From: Palsa-504 sp963844625
GTDB taxonomy: Bacteria; Actinomycetota; Actinomycetes; Streptosporangiales; Streptosporangiaceae
Assembly (NCBI GenBank): GCA_963844625.1
Contig: CAWJPF010000009.1
Location: forward strand, 62,001-126,000
Length of the DNA: 64,000 nucleotides
Direction of reading: 5' to 3'
Shown: positions 34,532 through 43,015 of the stretch, one piece after another
Layout: every line of letters begins with the position of its first letter
How positions within the stretch are numbered: position 1 is the first letter of the stretch
The notes under the pieces: model-generated
Database searches by the model: none
What the model was told of the DNA's origin: nothing
Seen by the model: the letters and a program-made list of their open reading frames with translations, nothing else
Made by a program: the position numbers and the translations under genes

Positions 34532-35486
34532 CCGCCGGGAGTTCACCGTCCGCGCCCGTCTCCAGGTGGCCCCCGGCGAGCGACTGGCCCTGTTCGGCCC
34601 TTCGGGCGCGGGGAAAACGACGTTGCTCGAGGTCATCGCCGGGCTGGTCACCCCGCGCCGGGCCCGGATCGAACTGGGCGGCCGGGTCCTGACCTCAACC
34701 GCTCCCCCGGTGCGCGCCGTGCCGCCGTGGCAGCGCCGGGTCGGGCTGCTCCGCCAGGACCCGGGCCTGTTCCCGCACCTGTCGGTGCGGGACAACCTGT
34801 GTTACGCGCGGTCCGCGGCGCCGACGGACGCCGAGCTGTCCGCGCTTGCTTCGACCCTCGGCATCGAGAGCCTCCTGCCGGCGATGCCCGCGCGCTTGTC
34901 CGGCGGCCAGGCGCATCGGGTGGCCCTCGGCCGCCTGCTCCTCGCCCAGTGCGACACGCTCCTTCTCGACGAGCCGTACACCGGCCTCGACACCATCCTC
35001 CGCCGCACCCTCACCACCCTGGTGGGTTCTCTAGTCGCGGAACGCTCCATCCCCGCCGTGCTGGTCGCCCACGAGCTAGCCGACGCCCAGGCTTTCGCCG
35101 ACCGCCTCGCCATGATCGACCGTGGTGAGCTGCTCCAGATCGGCGAGCCCAACGAAGTAGTCCTGCGCCCCGCCTCGCGCCGGGTCGCGGAACTAGTCGG
35201 CTACCTCGGCTTCGTGCCTAGCGGCGACGGAGTCGCCGGGGTGCACCCAGAACGTGTGATCGCCGGGGCTTTCGCTGATCGCGGGCTCGTGCTCACCGGC
35301 GCGGTCACGGCCTGCCGTCCCGCCGGGGCAGGCTGGGAAGCCGACCTGCGGGTCGGTGCCGCGATGATCACCTGCCGTCTGCCAGACAAGCCGTCCGCAT
35401 CGGGCGAGAAGATGGTGATCACCGTGCTGGAGCCGCCCTACTTCGGGTCCGAGAAAGGTGCTCTTCTCACCGTCAATAACAGCTGA
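34506..35486 (+). CDS. Molybdate/tungstate-type ABC ATP-binding protein (ModC/WtpC-like)
   Basis: A 326-residue ATPase with Walker A GPSGAGKT (31-38), signature LSGGQAHR, Walker B LLLDEPYTGLD and switch histidine in VLVAHELADAQ. The C-terminal 100 residues form a TOBE-like oxyanion-sensing domain. GTG start overlapping the permease gene by 26 bases. It ends before a bidirectional terminator. Confidence 0.87.
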   Translation: MLDADVEVDRREFTVRARLQVAPGERLALFGPSGAGKTTLLEVIAGLVTPRRARIELGGRVLTSTAPPVRAVPPWQRRVGLLRQDPGLFPHLSVRDNLCYARSAAPTDAELSALASTLGIESLLPAMPARLSGGQAHRVALGRLLLAQCDTLLLDEPYTGLDTILRRTLTTLVGSLVAERSIPAVLVAHELADAQAFADRLAMIDRGELLQIGEPNEVVLRPASRRVAELVGYLGFVPSGDGVAGVHPERVIAGAFADRGLVLTGAVTACRPAGAGWEADLRVGAAMITCRLPDKPSASGEKMVITVLEPPYFGSEKGALLTVNNS

Positions 35487-35503
35487 CAGCGGCTGGAGCA
35501 ATG

Positions 35504-35538
35504 CGAAGCGGGGGCCGCCTAGCTCGGCCCCCGCTTCG
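35504..35538. terminator. Bidirectional hairpin terminator
   Basis: Perfect 14-base arms CGAAGCGGGGGCCG / CGGCCCCCGCTTCG with a 7-base loop, placed exactly between the convergent importer ATPase (ends 35486) and aldehyde dehydrogenase (ends 35547). Confidence 0.8.
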
Positions 35539-35546
35539 GTTCTGGT

Positions 35547-37037
35547 TTACAGCTGTGTCGTGACCGCCTTGACTTCGGTGTAGGCCTCCAGGACCTGGTG
35601 GCCCATCTCGCGACCCCAGCCGGACTGCTTGTACCCACCGAATGGCAGGGATGCGTCGAAGACGTTGTAGCAGTTGATCCAGACCGTCCCGGCGCGGAGC
35701 TTCTTGGCCAGGGCGTGGGCCTTGGAGATGTCCTTGGTCCAGATCCCGGCGCCCAGCCCGTAGCTGGAGTTGTTCGCCTCGGCGGCGATCTCGTCCAGGT
35801 TGCTGAACGGGGCGGCGACCACGACCGGGCCGAAGATCTCCTCGCGGACGATCTTCATTTCCGGCCGGGTGTTGGTGATGACGGTGGGCTCGACGAAGTA
35901 ACCCCGCTCACCGAAACGTCCGCCGCCGGCGAGGGTGGTGGCGCCGTCTTCCCTACCGGACTCGAGGAACCCGGTCACCCGGCGGAACTGCTCCTCGGAG
36001 ACCAGCGGGCCCATCTGCGTGCCCGACTCCATGCCCGGACCGAGCTTGATGCCCTTGGCGATGTCGGCGACGCCGTTGACCACTTCGTCGAACCGGTCTT
36101 CCTGGACGAACAGGCGCGAGCCCGCGACACAGCACTGGCCGTGGTTGAAGAAGATCGCGTTGGCCGCGCCCTCGACCGCACTGGTATCGGCGTCGTCGAA
36201 CACGATGTTGGGACTCTTCCCGCCAAGTTCCAGCGTGAGCTTCTTCAGGTTGCTGGCCGCCGCGGCGGCGACGATCAGCTTGCCGACCTCGGTGGAGCCG
36301 GTGAACGCGACCTTGTCCACGTCTTCGTGGGCGGCCAGCGCCGCTCCCGCGGTCTCGCCGAAGCCCGGGACCACGTTCACCACGCCGTCGGGCACGCCCG
36401 CCTCGGCGATGAGCTCGGCCAGGCGCAGCGCGGTCAGCGGCGTCTGCTCGGCCGGCTTGAGCACGACACAGTTACCCGTGGTCAGCGCGGGCCCGAGTTT
36501 CCACGCCGCCATCAGCAGCGGGAAGTTCCACGGGATGATCTGCCCGACGACGCCGAGCGGGTCGCGCAGCGTGTAGGAGTGGAAGTTGGCGCCCGGCATG
36601 TACGGCACCGAGATGTCGATCGTGTTGCCCTCGATCTTGGTGGCCCAGCCGGCCATGTAGTGGAACAGGTCCGCGGCCAGCGGCACGTCCGCACCGCGCG
36701 CCACGGCGAACGGCTTGCCGTTGTCCAGCGACTCCAGCTGGGCGAGCTCGTCGGCGTGCTCGAGGATGAGGTCACCGATCTTCCAGATGAGCCGGCCTCG
36801 GTCGGACGGGGTCATGCGGCGCCACGGGCCGTCTTCGAAGGCCGCGCGAGCGGCGCGTACCGCCCGATTGATGTCTTCTGCGTCTCCCTCGGCGATGTGC
36901 GCGAGCGTCTCGCCGGTGGCCGGATTCGGGGTCTCGAATGTCCTTCCCGATGCCGCGTCGGTCCATTGCCCGTTGATGAATAGCTTCCGCGGGGCGGCAG
37001 TGAACTCTTCGACGCTCCTGTCGACTGTGACAGTCAT
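35547..37037 (-). CDS. NAD(P)-dependent aldehyde dehydrogenase
   Basis: A 496-residue class ALDH. N-terminal KLFINGQWTDAASGRTFET, coenzyme-binding IIPWNFPLLMAAWKLGPAL and FTGSTEVGK, catalytic glutamate in LELGGKSPN and catalytic cysteine in NHGQCCVAGSR are present. The C-terminal FGGYKQSGWGREMG is typical of the AldA/betaine-aldehyde subgroup, so substrate cannot be fixed. Of two nearby ATGs the inner one (37035-37037) is 12 bases after AAGGAG, while the outer ATG abuts it, so the inner is preferred. No partner alcohol dehydrogenase adjoins it. Confidence 0.92.
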   Translation of the reverse strand: MTVTVDRSVEEFTAAPRKLFINGQWTDAASGRTFETPNPATGETLAHIAEGDAEDINRAVRAARAAFEDGPWRRMTPSDRGRLIWKIGDLILEHADELAQLESLDNGKPFAVARGADVPLAADLFHYMAGWATKIEGNTIDISVPYMPGANFHSYTLRDPLGVVGQIIPWNFPLLMAAWKLGPALTTGNCVVLKPAEQTPLTALRLAELIAEAGVPDGVVNVVPGFGETAGAALAAHEDVDKVAFTGSTEVGKLIVAAAAASNLKKLTLELGGKSPNIVFDDADTSAVEGAANAIFFNHGQCCVAGSRLFVQEDRFDEVVNGVADIAKGIKLGPGMESGTQMGPLVSEEQFRRVTGFLESGREDGATTLAGGGRFGERGYFVEPTVITNTRPEMKIVREEIFGPVVVAAPFSNLDEIAAEANNSSYGLGAGIWTKDISKAHALAKKLRAGTVWINCYNVFDASLPFGGYKQSGWGREMGHQVLEAYTEVKAVTTQL

Positions 37038-37221
37038 GAGGTAGATCATCTCCTTTAACTGTGGTAGTCACAATGAGACAACAACGCCGGGACCAGCACA
37101 AGAGGTGGTTCCGGGCTTGAGCTGACCGTCTCATATTGCGTCTGGCCACGCGTGACCTTCTTCACGATCGGCAGCCGGATCATGATCAGGGAAGGCATGG
37201 TGGTCAGGTGACCACCTCCCC

Positions 37222-37452
37222 GTGCTCGTCCAGAGTTCGCTCTTCGTGGTTCGCGCGGCCCGCCGCCCGTACGTGGACATGCATGCCGGTCTCGCCGGGG
37301 GTCTGGCCGGCGCCCGTGCCGCGCTGACCGGGCAGGACGCCGAGACGCGGCGGGCCGCGCTGGCCGTGGATCCGGGGACGACGGTGGTCTTGCTCAGTAC
37401 CGAAGGCGCCGCGGCCAACCCCCTGCCCGGTGCAGCGTCCGACTTGGGTTAG
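37222..37452 (+). pseudogene. Possible C-terminal remnant of a PLP-dependent ammonia-lyase
   Basis: A 76-residue frame within a 460-base gap. Its end, ALAVDPGTTVVLLSTEGAAANP, resembles the C-terminus of diaminopropionate ammonia-lyase-type PLP enzymes, and HAGLAGGLAGARAAL could match the helix before it. No upstream catalytic domain exists in any frame. I consider it a relic or chance similarity; apart from this frame I see nothing in 37050-37510. Confidence 0.35.
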
Positions 37453-37510
37453 ACCGTCGCCAAGATGGCCGCCAGCGCGCCGGTCTCCCGCCCCCCGGCG
37501 GAAGAGGAAG

Positions 37511-38002
37511 TCAACGTTCTGCGCCGGCCAGGCGGGTGCGCTCGAACCCGCCCGGGGATGCCCCCGGACCCGGGACGGCCGTCACGGCGCGGGCGTCGAG
37601 AGGCTCGCCGCAGTGCGAGCAGACCGGCGTGGCCACCACCACGTGCCCGCAGGCGGTGTGCCTGGTCTCCACCGGCGGTCCGCCGGGGGCGGCCCACCTG
37701 TCGCCCCACTGCCGCATGGCCGTCACCACGTGCCACAGGTCGCGGCCCTTGGCGGTGAGACGGTATTCCGATCGCGGCGGATGATCTGAGTAGGCGACCC
37801 GCTTGAGGATCTCGTGGTCGACCAGGTAGTTCAGCCGCTTGGTGAGGATGTTGCGGGAGATTCCGAGGCGGGCCTGGAAATCATCGAACCGGGTCACGCC
37901 GAGGAAAGCGTCCCTGACGATGAGCAGGCTCCACCACTCCCCGACGACGTCGAGACACTGGGCGACCGAACAGGTCATGTCCTCAAAGCTGGTCCGTTGC
38001 AC
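37511..38002 (-). CDS. HxlR-family regulator with C-terminal zinc ribbon
   Basis: A 163-residue regulator. The HxlR winged helix starts with C-S-V-A-Q (MTCSVAQCLDVVGEWWSLLI) and carries the redox/aldehyde-sensing-type cysteine, followed by FDDFQARLGISRNILTKRL. An extra tail holds CGHVVV and CSHCGEP, a zinc ribbon seen in some members. Leaderless GTG start. It is divergent from the thioesterase gene with only 53 bases between starts and probably represses both. Confidence 0.88.
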   Translation of the reverse strand: MQRTSFEDMTCSVAQCLDVVGEWWSLLIVRDAFLGVTRFDDFQARLGISRNILTKRLNYLVDHEILKRVAYSDHPPRSEYRLTAKGRDLWHVVTAMRQWGDRWAAPGGPPVETRHTACGHVVVATPVCSHCGEPLDARAVTAVPGPGASPGGFERTRLAGAER

Positions 38003-38008
38003 GATCTC

Positions 38009-38014
38009 AGCATA
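38009..38014 (-). promoter_or_regulatory. -10 box of leaderless hxlR-type promoter
   Basis: TATGCT on the minus strand ends 6 bases before the GTG start at 38000-38002. Confidence 0.5.
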
Positions 38015-38020
38015 GAGGGT

Positions 38021-38036
38021 TGCGTAATAGAACGCA
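38021..38036. promoter_or_regulatory. Candidate HxlR operator
   Basis: TGCGT-N6-ACGCA lies midway between the divergent -10 boxes, overlapping the likely -35 regions of both promoters. Confidence 0.5.
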
Positions 38037-38042
38037 CGCCCC

Positions 38043-38048
38043 TAGATT
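38043..38048 (+). promoter_or_regulatory. -10 box of leaderless thioesterase promoter
   Basis: TAGATT ends 7 bases before the ATG at 38056, with no ribosome site, which selects this ATG over the in-frame codon at 38020. Confidence 0.6.
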
Positions 38049-38055
38049 GAGTTCC

Positions 38056-38499
38056 ATGAGGGAACTTAACCAGCCTGCCGTCACGGCGGCCCCGAGCCTT
38101 GACGCCGGATCCCTCGAAGAGGCCAGCGCGTTCCTGCGTGCCGCCGGGCTCATCCTGGAGGAGATCAGCGGGTCGCGTGTGACCGGCCATCTGCAGCTCG
38201 GCCCGGAGCACCACACCCCCTGGGGGATCGTGCACGGCGGTGTCTACACAGCCGCGGTGGAGAGCGCGGCGAGCGTCGGCGCCAGCACCGCGGTGCGTGA
38301 TCAAGGGCAGGTCGCGGTCGGGCTCACCAACACCACCCACTTCCTGCGGCCCGTCACCACGGGCCGGGTGACCGTCGAGGCCGTTCCTCTCAGCCAGGGC
38401 CGAACCCAGCAGCTCTGGCGGGTGGATATCACCGATGACGCAGGCAAGCTGGTCGCGCACGGCGAGGTGCGGCTGCAGAACGTGGCGGGCCGCGCATAG
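38056..38499 (+). CDS. PaaI-type hotdog-fold thioesterase
   Basis: A 147-residue single hotdog domain. HHTPWGIVHGGVYTAAVES is the conserved active-site helix region (HGG motif), followed by GLTNTTHFLRPV. Such enzymes hydrolyse acyl- or aryl-CoA thioesters in the cytoplasm. Divergently transcribed from an HxlR regulator whose family often senses aldehydes or aromatic compounds. Confidence 0.87.
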   Translation: MRELNQPAVTAAPSLDAGSLEEASAFLRAAGLILEEISGSRVTGHLQLGPEHHTPWGIVHGGVYTAAVESAASVGASTAVRDQGQVAVGLTNTTHFLRPVTTGRVTVEAVPLSQGRTQQLWRVDITDDAGKLVAHGEVRLQNVAGRA

Positions 38500-38574
38500 G
38501 CGGCCAGAACCATCAGGGCTCCAGAACGCCCAGGGTGAGCTGACCGGGCCGCTCCGGATGACGGGGGCCATTCC

Positions 38575-39357
38575 TCAGCCCCAGCTTGCGATGGCGGCGT
38601 CTACGAGGTCCCCGGCCGGCCCGGCCTCGCTGGCGCTCACGGGCACGAGCACGACCTCGTCGACGGTGTCGTGCCACCGGCGCAGGAGCGGGGGAAGCTC
38701 GCTCAGCCGGTCGACCGCGATCCAGGTCTGTTCCGGTCCGATCGCCATCCGGCGGAAGTGCGCGGCGTAGGCGGGCAACCGGGCGAGAAACGCGGCGGAT
38801 CCCGCAAGCTCGGCGAGCTGATCGGCACCCACGCCGACCATCACGTTGACGTACACGCCGGGCCCGGGCCTGGCGGTCTCGGCTTCGGTCCTGATCTCCT
38901 CGGCCGCGGCCCGGGCGAACGCCGGGGTGACGTTGTTCAGCAGCACACCGTCCGCTTGCGTGGCGGCGAGCTGGCGCATCCGCGGTCCGAGGGCCCCGAC
39001 GACGATCTCGGCCGGTGTCCGCGGCCGCAGGTAGCCGACCGCGTCGGCCATGCGCCGCAGCGGCCGCGGCCCGGAGCCGCTGCCGATCCCGAGCCGGAGG
39101 CGGTCCGCGGGCAAGCCGGTCTCGGCCAAGCGCCGCAGGATAGTCTCCGGCGGGACGGCGCTGACCGGCACGACCGCGGTCCCGAGGGTGATCCGCGAGG
39201 TCGCGGCGGCCATCTTGGCGAGCTGGCCGAGGCCGTCATCGCCAGGCGGATGGTTGACCCAGAGCGAACGGTAGCCGCTGGCCTCCACCCGCGCTGCGAT
39301 GCTAGCCAGCACCGGGTCCGGGGTGCTGGTCCTGAGCTCGAACGCGAGACGCGTCAC
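38575..39357 (-). CDS. LLM-class (luciferase-like, probably F420-dependent) oxidoreductase
   Basis: A 260-residue TIM-barrel oxidoreductase: LAFELRTSTPDPVLASIAAR at the start, then SGYRSLWVNHPP and TSRITLGTAVVPVSAVPPETI, and RLRLGIGSGSGP. These match the short LLM family that uses F420 or FMN. Substrate unknown. GTG start with GGAGG five bases upstream. Same direction as the unknown protein upstream (12-base gap). Confidence 0.85.
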   Translation of the reverse strand: MTRLAFELRTSTPDPVLASIAARVEASGYRSLWVNHPPGDDGLGQLAKMAAATSRITLGTAVVPVSAVPPETILRRLAETGLPADRLRLGIGSGSGPRPLRRMADAVGYLRPRTPAEIVVGALGPRMRQLAATQADGVLLNNVTPAFARAAAEEIRTEAETARPGPGVYVNVMVGVGADQLAELAGSAAFLARLPAYAAHFRRMAIGPEQTWIAVDRLSELPPLLRRWHDTVDEVVLVPVSASEAGPAGDLVDAAIASWG

Positions 39358-39369
39358 CTGACCTCCCGC

Positions 39370-40167
39370 TCAGGGCCTTTCGGGGCGGCCGATCGCGCGG
39401 CGGCGCAGGTCGTCCCGGATTTGCCGGCCGAGCTTCCTGGTTTCCCTGCCGTTGAAGAAGGCGCCCGCGGCGGCGCCGGTGAGCAGCGGTCCCAGCGAGA
39501 ACGCGCTGCGGCCCGCCCGGGCGACCAGGCGGCGGCGTAGCAGCTGCATCAGGGGCGACCCCGCGGCGAATACCACGCCGCCCGGGATCATGTCCACCCC
39601 CCGGCGATGCGCCCAGGCCGCGAGATAGGTGCTCATCCGCCCCGAAAACCTCCCCGGGGCCGGCGTCCCGTACGCTTCGTGCAGCTCCGCGACGAGCTTG
39701 ATCTCGATCCCGACCACGACCAGGGTCTCCGCCACTATCTCGGCCGGGAAGGTGGGCAGCACCGGCAGCGTCGACACCGCGCCTGCCGCCGCGCCCGTCG
39801 TCGCCGCCGCGCGGGCCGCGCCCTCGATAAGCGCGTCGGCGATCTCATCAGCCGATTTGCCGGGAAACCGGGCCTGCAGCGCGGCCCGATCGCGCACCCG
39901 CAGGCGGGGCGCCATCTTGATCACCTCAATGGTCAGGTAGCTGGTGATCGCGCTCGCCCGCTGCCGGACCGTGCGGGTGCCGGAGCCTGCACCGCGCCCG
40001 GCGGCCCGCGTGCCGCGCCCAGCCGCACGCGCCCCTGAGCCGACCGCGCGGGTGAACGCACTAAGGAGCCTGCGTCGCTCCTGCGGTTGATCTGTTTCCG
40101 TGACATCGGACGCCACCTCGGCGGCGCGCAGCGAGATGTCGTTTGCTTCGGTTTCCGGTTCAGCCAT
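39370..40167 (-). CDS. Conserved actinobacterial protein of unknown function
   Basis: 265 residues with an Arg/Gly/Ala-rich basic stretch (about 35-70, repeats of ARAAGRGTRAAGRG type) and a hydrophobic, Ala-rich middle (AAATTGAAAGAVSTLPVLP, then IVAETLVVVGIEIKLVAEL) likely to associate with membranes. Some resemblance to EcsC-like proteins, not certain. It precedes the LLM oxidoreductase by 12 bases. Confidence 0.7.
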   Translation of the reverse strand: MAEPETEANDISLRAAEVASDVTETDQPQERRRLLSAFTRAVGSGARAAGRGTRAAGRGAGSGTRTVRQRASAITSYLTIEVIKMAPRLRVRDRAALQARFPGKSADEIADALIEGAARAAATTGAAAGAVSTLPVLPTFPAEIVAETLVVVGIEIKLVAELHEAYGTPAPGRFSGRMSTYLAAWAHRRGVDMIPGGVVFAAGSPLMQLLRRRLVARAGRSAFSLGPLLTGAAAGAFFNGRETRKLGRQIRDDLRRRAIGRPERP

Positions 40168-40209
40168 GGCTTACCCCTACCCGTCGTCGCCGCTGACCCA
40201 CCTGCCGGC

Positions 40210-40878
40210 TCAGTTGGGGTTGTACGGCGTGTTCCTGAGGTCGGGGGCCGGCCGGGAGGTGGTGGTGCGCAGCATGGCTGTTTCTCTCGACAGCAGGGCA
40301 CGCTGGGCGGTCAGCCGGCGCACGGTGTCGGACTCGGCCAGCAGGGCCTGCCGTTCGGGCAGGTCAATGACCACGGCGGCGGCGACGATGAACGAGAGCA
40401 GCCGCGGCTCATCTGGCAGCTCCTCGATCCGCACCGTGGCACCGCCCCATTCGGTGAGCGCGTCCAGGTAACCGCGGAAGGCGACCCGAACCGCGCGCAC
40501 GGCGGCGGCGGCCGCGGCTGGGTCGATGACGTCATCCGGGAGCATTTCCACCTCACCCTGGAAATACGGCCGCGTCTCATCGAGCCGCAGGAGCCTGAAC
40601 CGCTGGATTCCGACGGTCACCAGGTCGAACCGGCCGTCTTCGTGCCGGTCGACCCGCCGCAGGGTCGCGGTGCAGCCGACGTCGTACAGCGAGTGCACCC
40701 CTTCGATGCCGGTCTCGCGGCCCTTGCGGATCGCGATCACGCCGAACCTTCGGGGGTCCGGCCCGGCGAGCAGATCGCGAACAAGCTGCCGGTAGCGCTC
40801 CTCGAAGATATGCAGCGGCAAGATCATGCCGGGGTAAAGCACCGCGCCGAGCGGAAACAACGGCAGCATCTCGCTCAT
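40210..40878 (-). CDS. LON substrate-binding domain protein
   Basis: A 222-residue stand-alone N-terminal LON domain (LPLFPLGAVLYPGMILPLHI, FGVIAIRKGRE, YDVGCTATLRRV, FRLLRLDETRPY) lacking the AAA+ and protease parts of Lon. Such proteins are common in actinomycetes; a role in substrate recognition is presumed. Leaderless ATG start. Confidence 0.88.
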   Translation of the reverse strand: MSEMLPLFPLGAVLYPGMILPLHIFEERYRQLVRDLLAGPDPRRFGVIAIRKGRETGIEGVHSLYDVGCTATLRRVDRHEDGRFDLVTVGIQRFRLLRLDETRPYFQGEVEMLPDDVIDPAAAAAAVRAVRVAFRGYLDALTEWGGATVRIEELPDEPRLLSFIVAAAVVIDLPERQALLAESDTVRRLTAQRALLSRETAMLRTTTSRPAPDLRNTPYNPN

Positions 40879-40884
40879 TGCACG

Positions 40885-40890
40885 ACAGTA
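40885..40890 (-). promoter_or_regulatory. -10 box of leaderless LON-domain gene promoter
   Basis: TACTGT on the minus strand ends 6 bases before the ATG at 40876-40878. Confidence 0.5.
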
Positions 40891-40908
40891 CGCCCCGGCC
40901 GGCCTCGC

Positions 40909-41823
40909 TCAAACCGTGAGGACGACCTTCCCGCGGATGTGCCCGCTGGCCAGCTGGCGGTAGGCGTCCTGGACCCGGCTGAGCGGGAATGACCCGGCGA
41001 TCGGGACCTCGAGCTTGCCCTCGGCGATCAGCCCGGCGAGCTCGGCCAGCACGCTCGCGCTGGATCCGGCCGCGCTGGCATCGGCCTTGACCCCGTACTG
41101 CCCGACCGCGTCGAACCTGACGATCGTGTCGATGCGGGAGGGCTCGACGCCCAGGGACAGGGCGAGCTCGACGTAGTCCGCGCCGAAGGTGTCGATGAAC
41201 GCGTCCACCTGGCCGGCGGCCCGCCGGATCCGGTCGGCCACCCCGTCGCCGTAAACCACGGGAATCACGCCGTGCCCGGTCAGCCAGTCCTGGTTGGCCT
41301 CACCGGCCAGCCCGATCACGGTGGCGCCGGCCAGCCTGGCCAGCTGGACGGCGATGGAGCCGACCCCGCCGGCCGCGCCCGAGACCACCACGGTGTCACC
41401 CTCGGTCAGCGCGACCGCCCGCACGGCCGCGTAGGCCGTGGCCCCGGCCACGAACAGCGCTCCCGCCACGTCCCACGGCACGCCCGACGGCTTGGCGGTC
41501 AGATTCTGCTCCTCGACCACGACGTACTCGGCTTGACTGGCCCGGTTATCGGTGTAGCCGATCACTTCGTCACCGGCCGACACGCTGGTCACTCCAGCAC
41601 CGGTCTCGGCCACGATTCCGGCCAGGTCGCTGCCTTCCCCGGACGGGAAGGTGGCCGGCCACCTGGCGTGCAGCATGCCCTCGCGGATCTTGGCCTCGCC
41701 CGGGTTGATCCCCGCCGCCCTGACCTGGACCAGCACCTGGCCAGGCCCTGGCACTGGCCGGGGGACGTCTACGACCTTCAGGACGTCCACATCGCCGTAC
41801 TCATCGAACCGTACTGCCTTCAC
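40909..41823 (-). CDS. NADP-dependent MDR oxidoreductase (quinone reductase-like)
   Basis: A 304-residue zinc-free medium-chain reductase: VKAVRFDEYGDVDVLKVVDV, INPGEAKIREGML, nucleotide-binding VVSGAAGGVGSIAVQLARLA. Likely reduces quinones or enones with NADPH. The GTG at 41821-41823 is seven bases after GGAGG and forms a GTGA overlap with the upstream gene's stop, which decides the start against the longer frame (41844). Operon with nitronate monooxygenase. Confidence 0.88.
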   Translation of the reverse strand: MKAVRFDEYGDVDVLKVVDVPRPVPGPGQVLVQVRAAGINPGEAKIREGMLHARWPATFPSGEGSDLAGIVAETGAGVTSVSAGDEVIGYTDNRASQAEYVVVEEQNLTAKPSGVPWDVAGALFVAGATAYAAVRAVALTEGDTVVVSGAAGGVGSIAVQLARLAGATVIGLAGEANQDWLTGHGVIPVVYGDGVADRIRRAAGQVDAFIDTFGADYVELALSLGVEPSRIDTIVRFDAVGQYGVKADASAAGSSASVLAELAGLIAEGKLEVPIAGSFPLSRVQDAYRQLASGHIRGKVVLTV

Positions 41824-42932
41824 GAGCATGCCTCCGTTTTCCACGTACCGGTCAACGGCCCGGTTCTACTCAACGATCCGGTTCGGCTTAACGACGGAGC
41901 GCCGCCCGGTATGCCCGCGGGCGCTCGCACGGTCAGCCGCTCGATGATCTCGGCTGCGGGCAGCTCGGCCGCCGACCGGTACCCTTGTCCGGCCCAGAGG
42001 GACATCCGCTCGGTGTCACCGCTGGCCGCGGCGGCCGCGCGCAGCGGCCGCGTCGCGTTGTTGATTTCCGGATAGGCGGCCGGCACGTCCGCGTGATCGA
42101 GGATGAACCGGTTGACCAGGCCGCGAGCGGGCCGGCCACTGAAGGCCCGGGTCAAGGTGGTCGCGGTATAGCGGGGATCGGCCAGCGCCGCCTTGTACAG
42201 CGGGTGCGCGCCGCTTTCCGGGCAGCGCAGGAAGGCGGTGCCGCACTGCGCGGCCACCGCACCCGCCGCCAGCACGGCCCGCACCTGCCGCGGGCCCATG
42301 ATGCCGCCCGCCGCGATCTGCGGCAGGCTGGTGATCGCACTGACCTCGCCGATCAGCGACAGCAGGCCGATGTCCCGCCCCGGCGCGTCATCGTTGACGA
42401 ATGTTCCCCGGTGGGCCCCGGCCTCGAAGCCCTGGACACAGAGCGCGTCCGCACCCGCGGCGGCCGCGGTCGCGGCTTCGCCGGGGCTGGTCACCGTGAC
42501 CACGACGACGCTGCCCGCGTCCCGCAGGGCACGGACCACCCTGGCCTCCGGGCAGCCGAAGGTGAAGCTGATGACCGGGGGCGGACCAGCCAGCAGGACC
42601 GCGACCTTGCCCTCGAAGCCATCGTCGTCCCAGGCCGCGGCGCCTAGCGGCGCGGCCGTATCAAGCGAGCCGAGGTATTTACCGAGCGCGCCTGCATCCG
42701 GGTACGGCACGCCGGGGACGAACACGTTCACGCCGAAGGGTTCCGCCGTCGCGGCCCGCACCGAGGCGATCTCGGCGGCCATCGCCTCAGGCGCCTTGTA
42801 GCCCGCGGCCAGGAAGCCAAGCGCTCCGGCGCGAGCGGCCGCGATAACCAGCCCGGTAGTCGACGGGCCGCCGGCCATGGGTGCCACCACGATCCGGTTC
42901 CGCAACAGATCCGTAAATCCGACCCGTGTCAT
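41820..42932 (-). CDS. Nitronate monooxygenase-family FMN enzyme
   Basis: A 370-residue TIM-barrel flavoprotein: NRIVVAPMAGGPSTTGLV at the start, FGVNVFVPG, VTVTSPGEAATAAAAGADAL, and the FMN phosphate region QIAAGGIMGPRQVRAVLAAG. Oxidises toxic alkyl nitronates such as propionate-3-nitronate, or acts as an NADH:quinone reductase. The longer frame to 43058 runs into the SWIM gene region; the ATG at 42930-42932 fits the family start. The Ser/Arg/Thr-rich C-terminus (SLSRTGSLSRTG) is an odd tail. Coupled to the MDR reductase. Confidence 0.88.
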   Translation of the reverse strand: MTRVGFTDLLRNRIVVAPMAGGPSTTGLVIAAARAGALGFLAAGYKAPEAMAAEIASVRAATAEPFGVNVFVPGVPYPDAGALGKYLGSLDTAAPLGAAAWDDDGFEGKVAVLLAGPPPVISFTFGCPEARVVRALRDAGSVVVVTVTSPGEAATAAAAGADALCVQGFEAGAHRGTFVNDDAPGRDIGLLSLIGEVSAITSLPQIAAGGIMGPRQVRAVLAAGAVAAQCGTAFLRCPESGAHPLYKAALADPRYTATTLTRAFSGRPARGLVNRFILDHADVPAAYPEINNATRPLRAAAAASGDTERMSLWAGQGYRSAAELPAAEIIERLTVRAPAGIPGGAPSLSRTGSLSRTGPLTGTWKTEACS

Positions 42933-43003
42933 GTGCAGTAGCCTTCCACACCGGCGGCAGCGCAGGGCCAGGAGCACGCGCCGGAAATGACCGTCAGCCG
43001 CGC

Positions 43004-43009
43004 TAGTGT
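43004..43009 (+). promoter_or_regulatory. -10 box of the five-gene SWIM/MoxR/VWA operon (leaderless)
   Basis: TAGTGT ends 6 bases before the GTG at 43016, with no ribosome site. It appears to be the sole promoter for the coupled genes up to 50189. Confidence 0.55.
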
Positions 43010-43015
43010 TCGATA

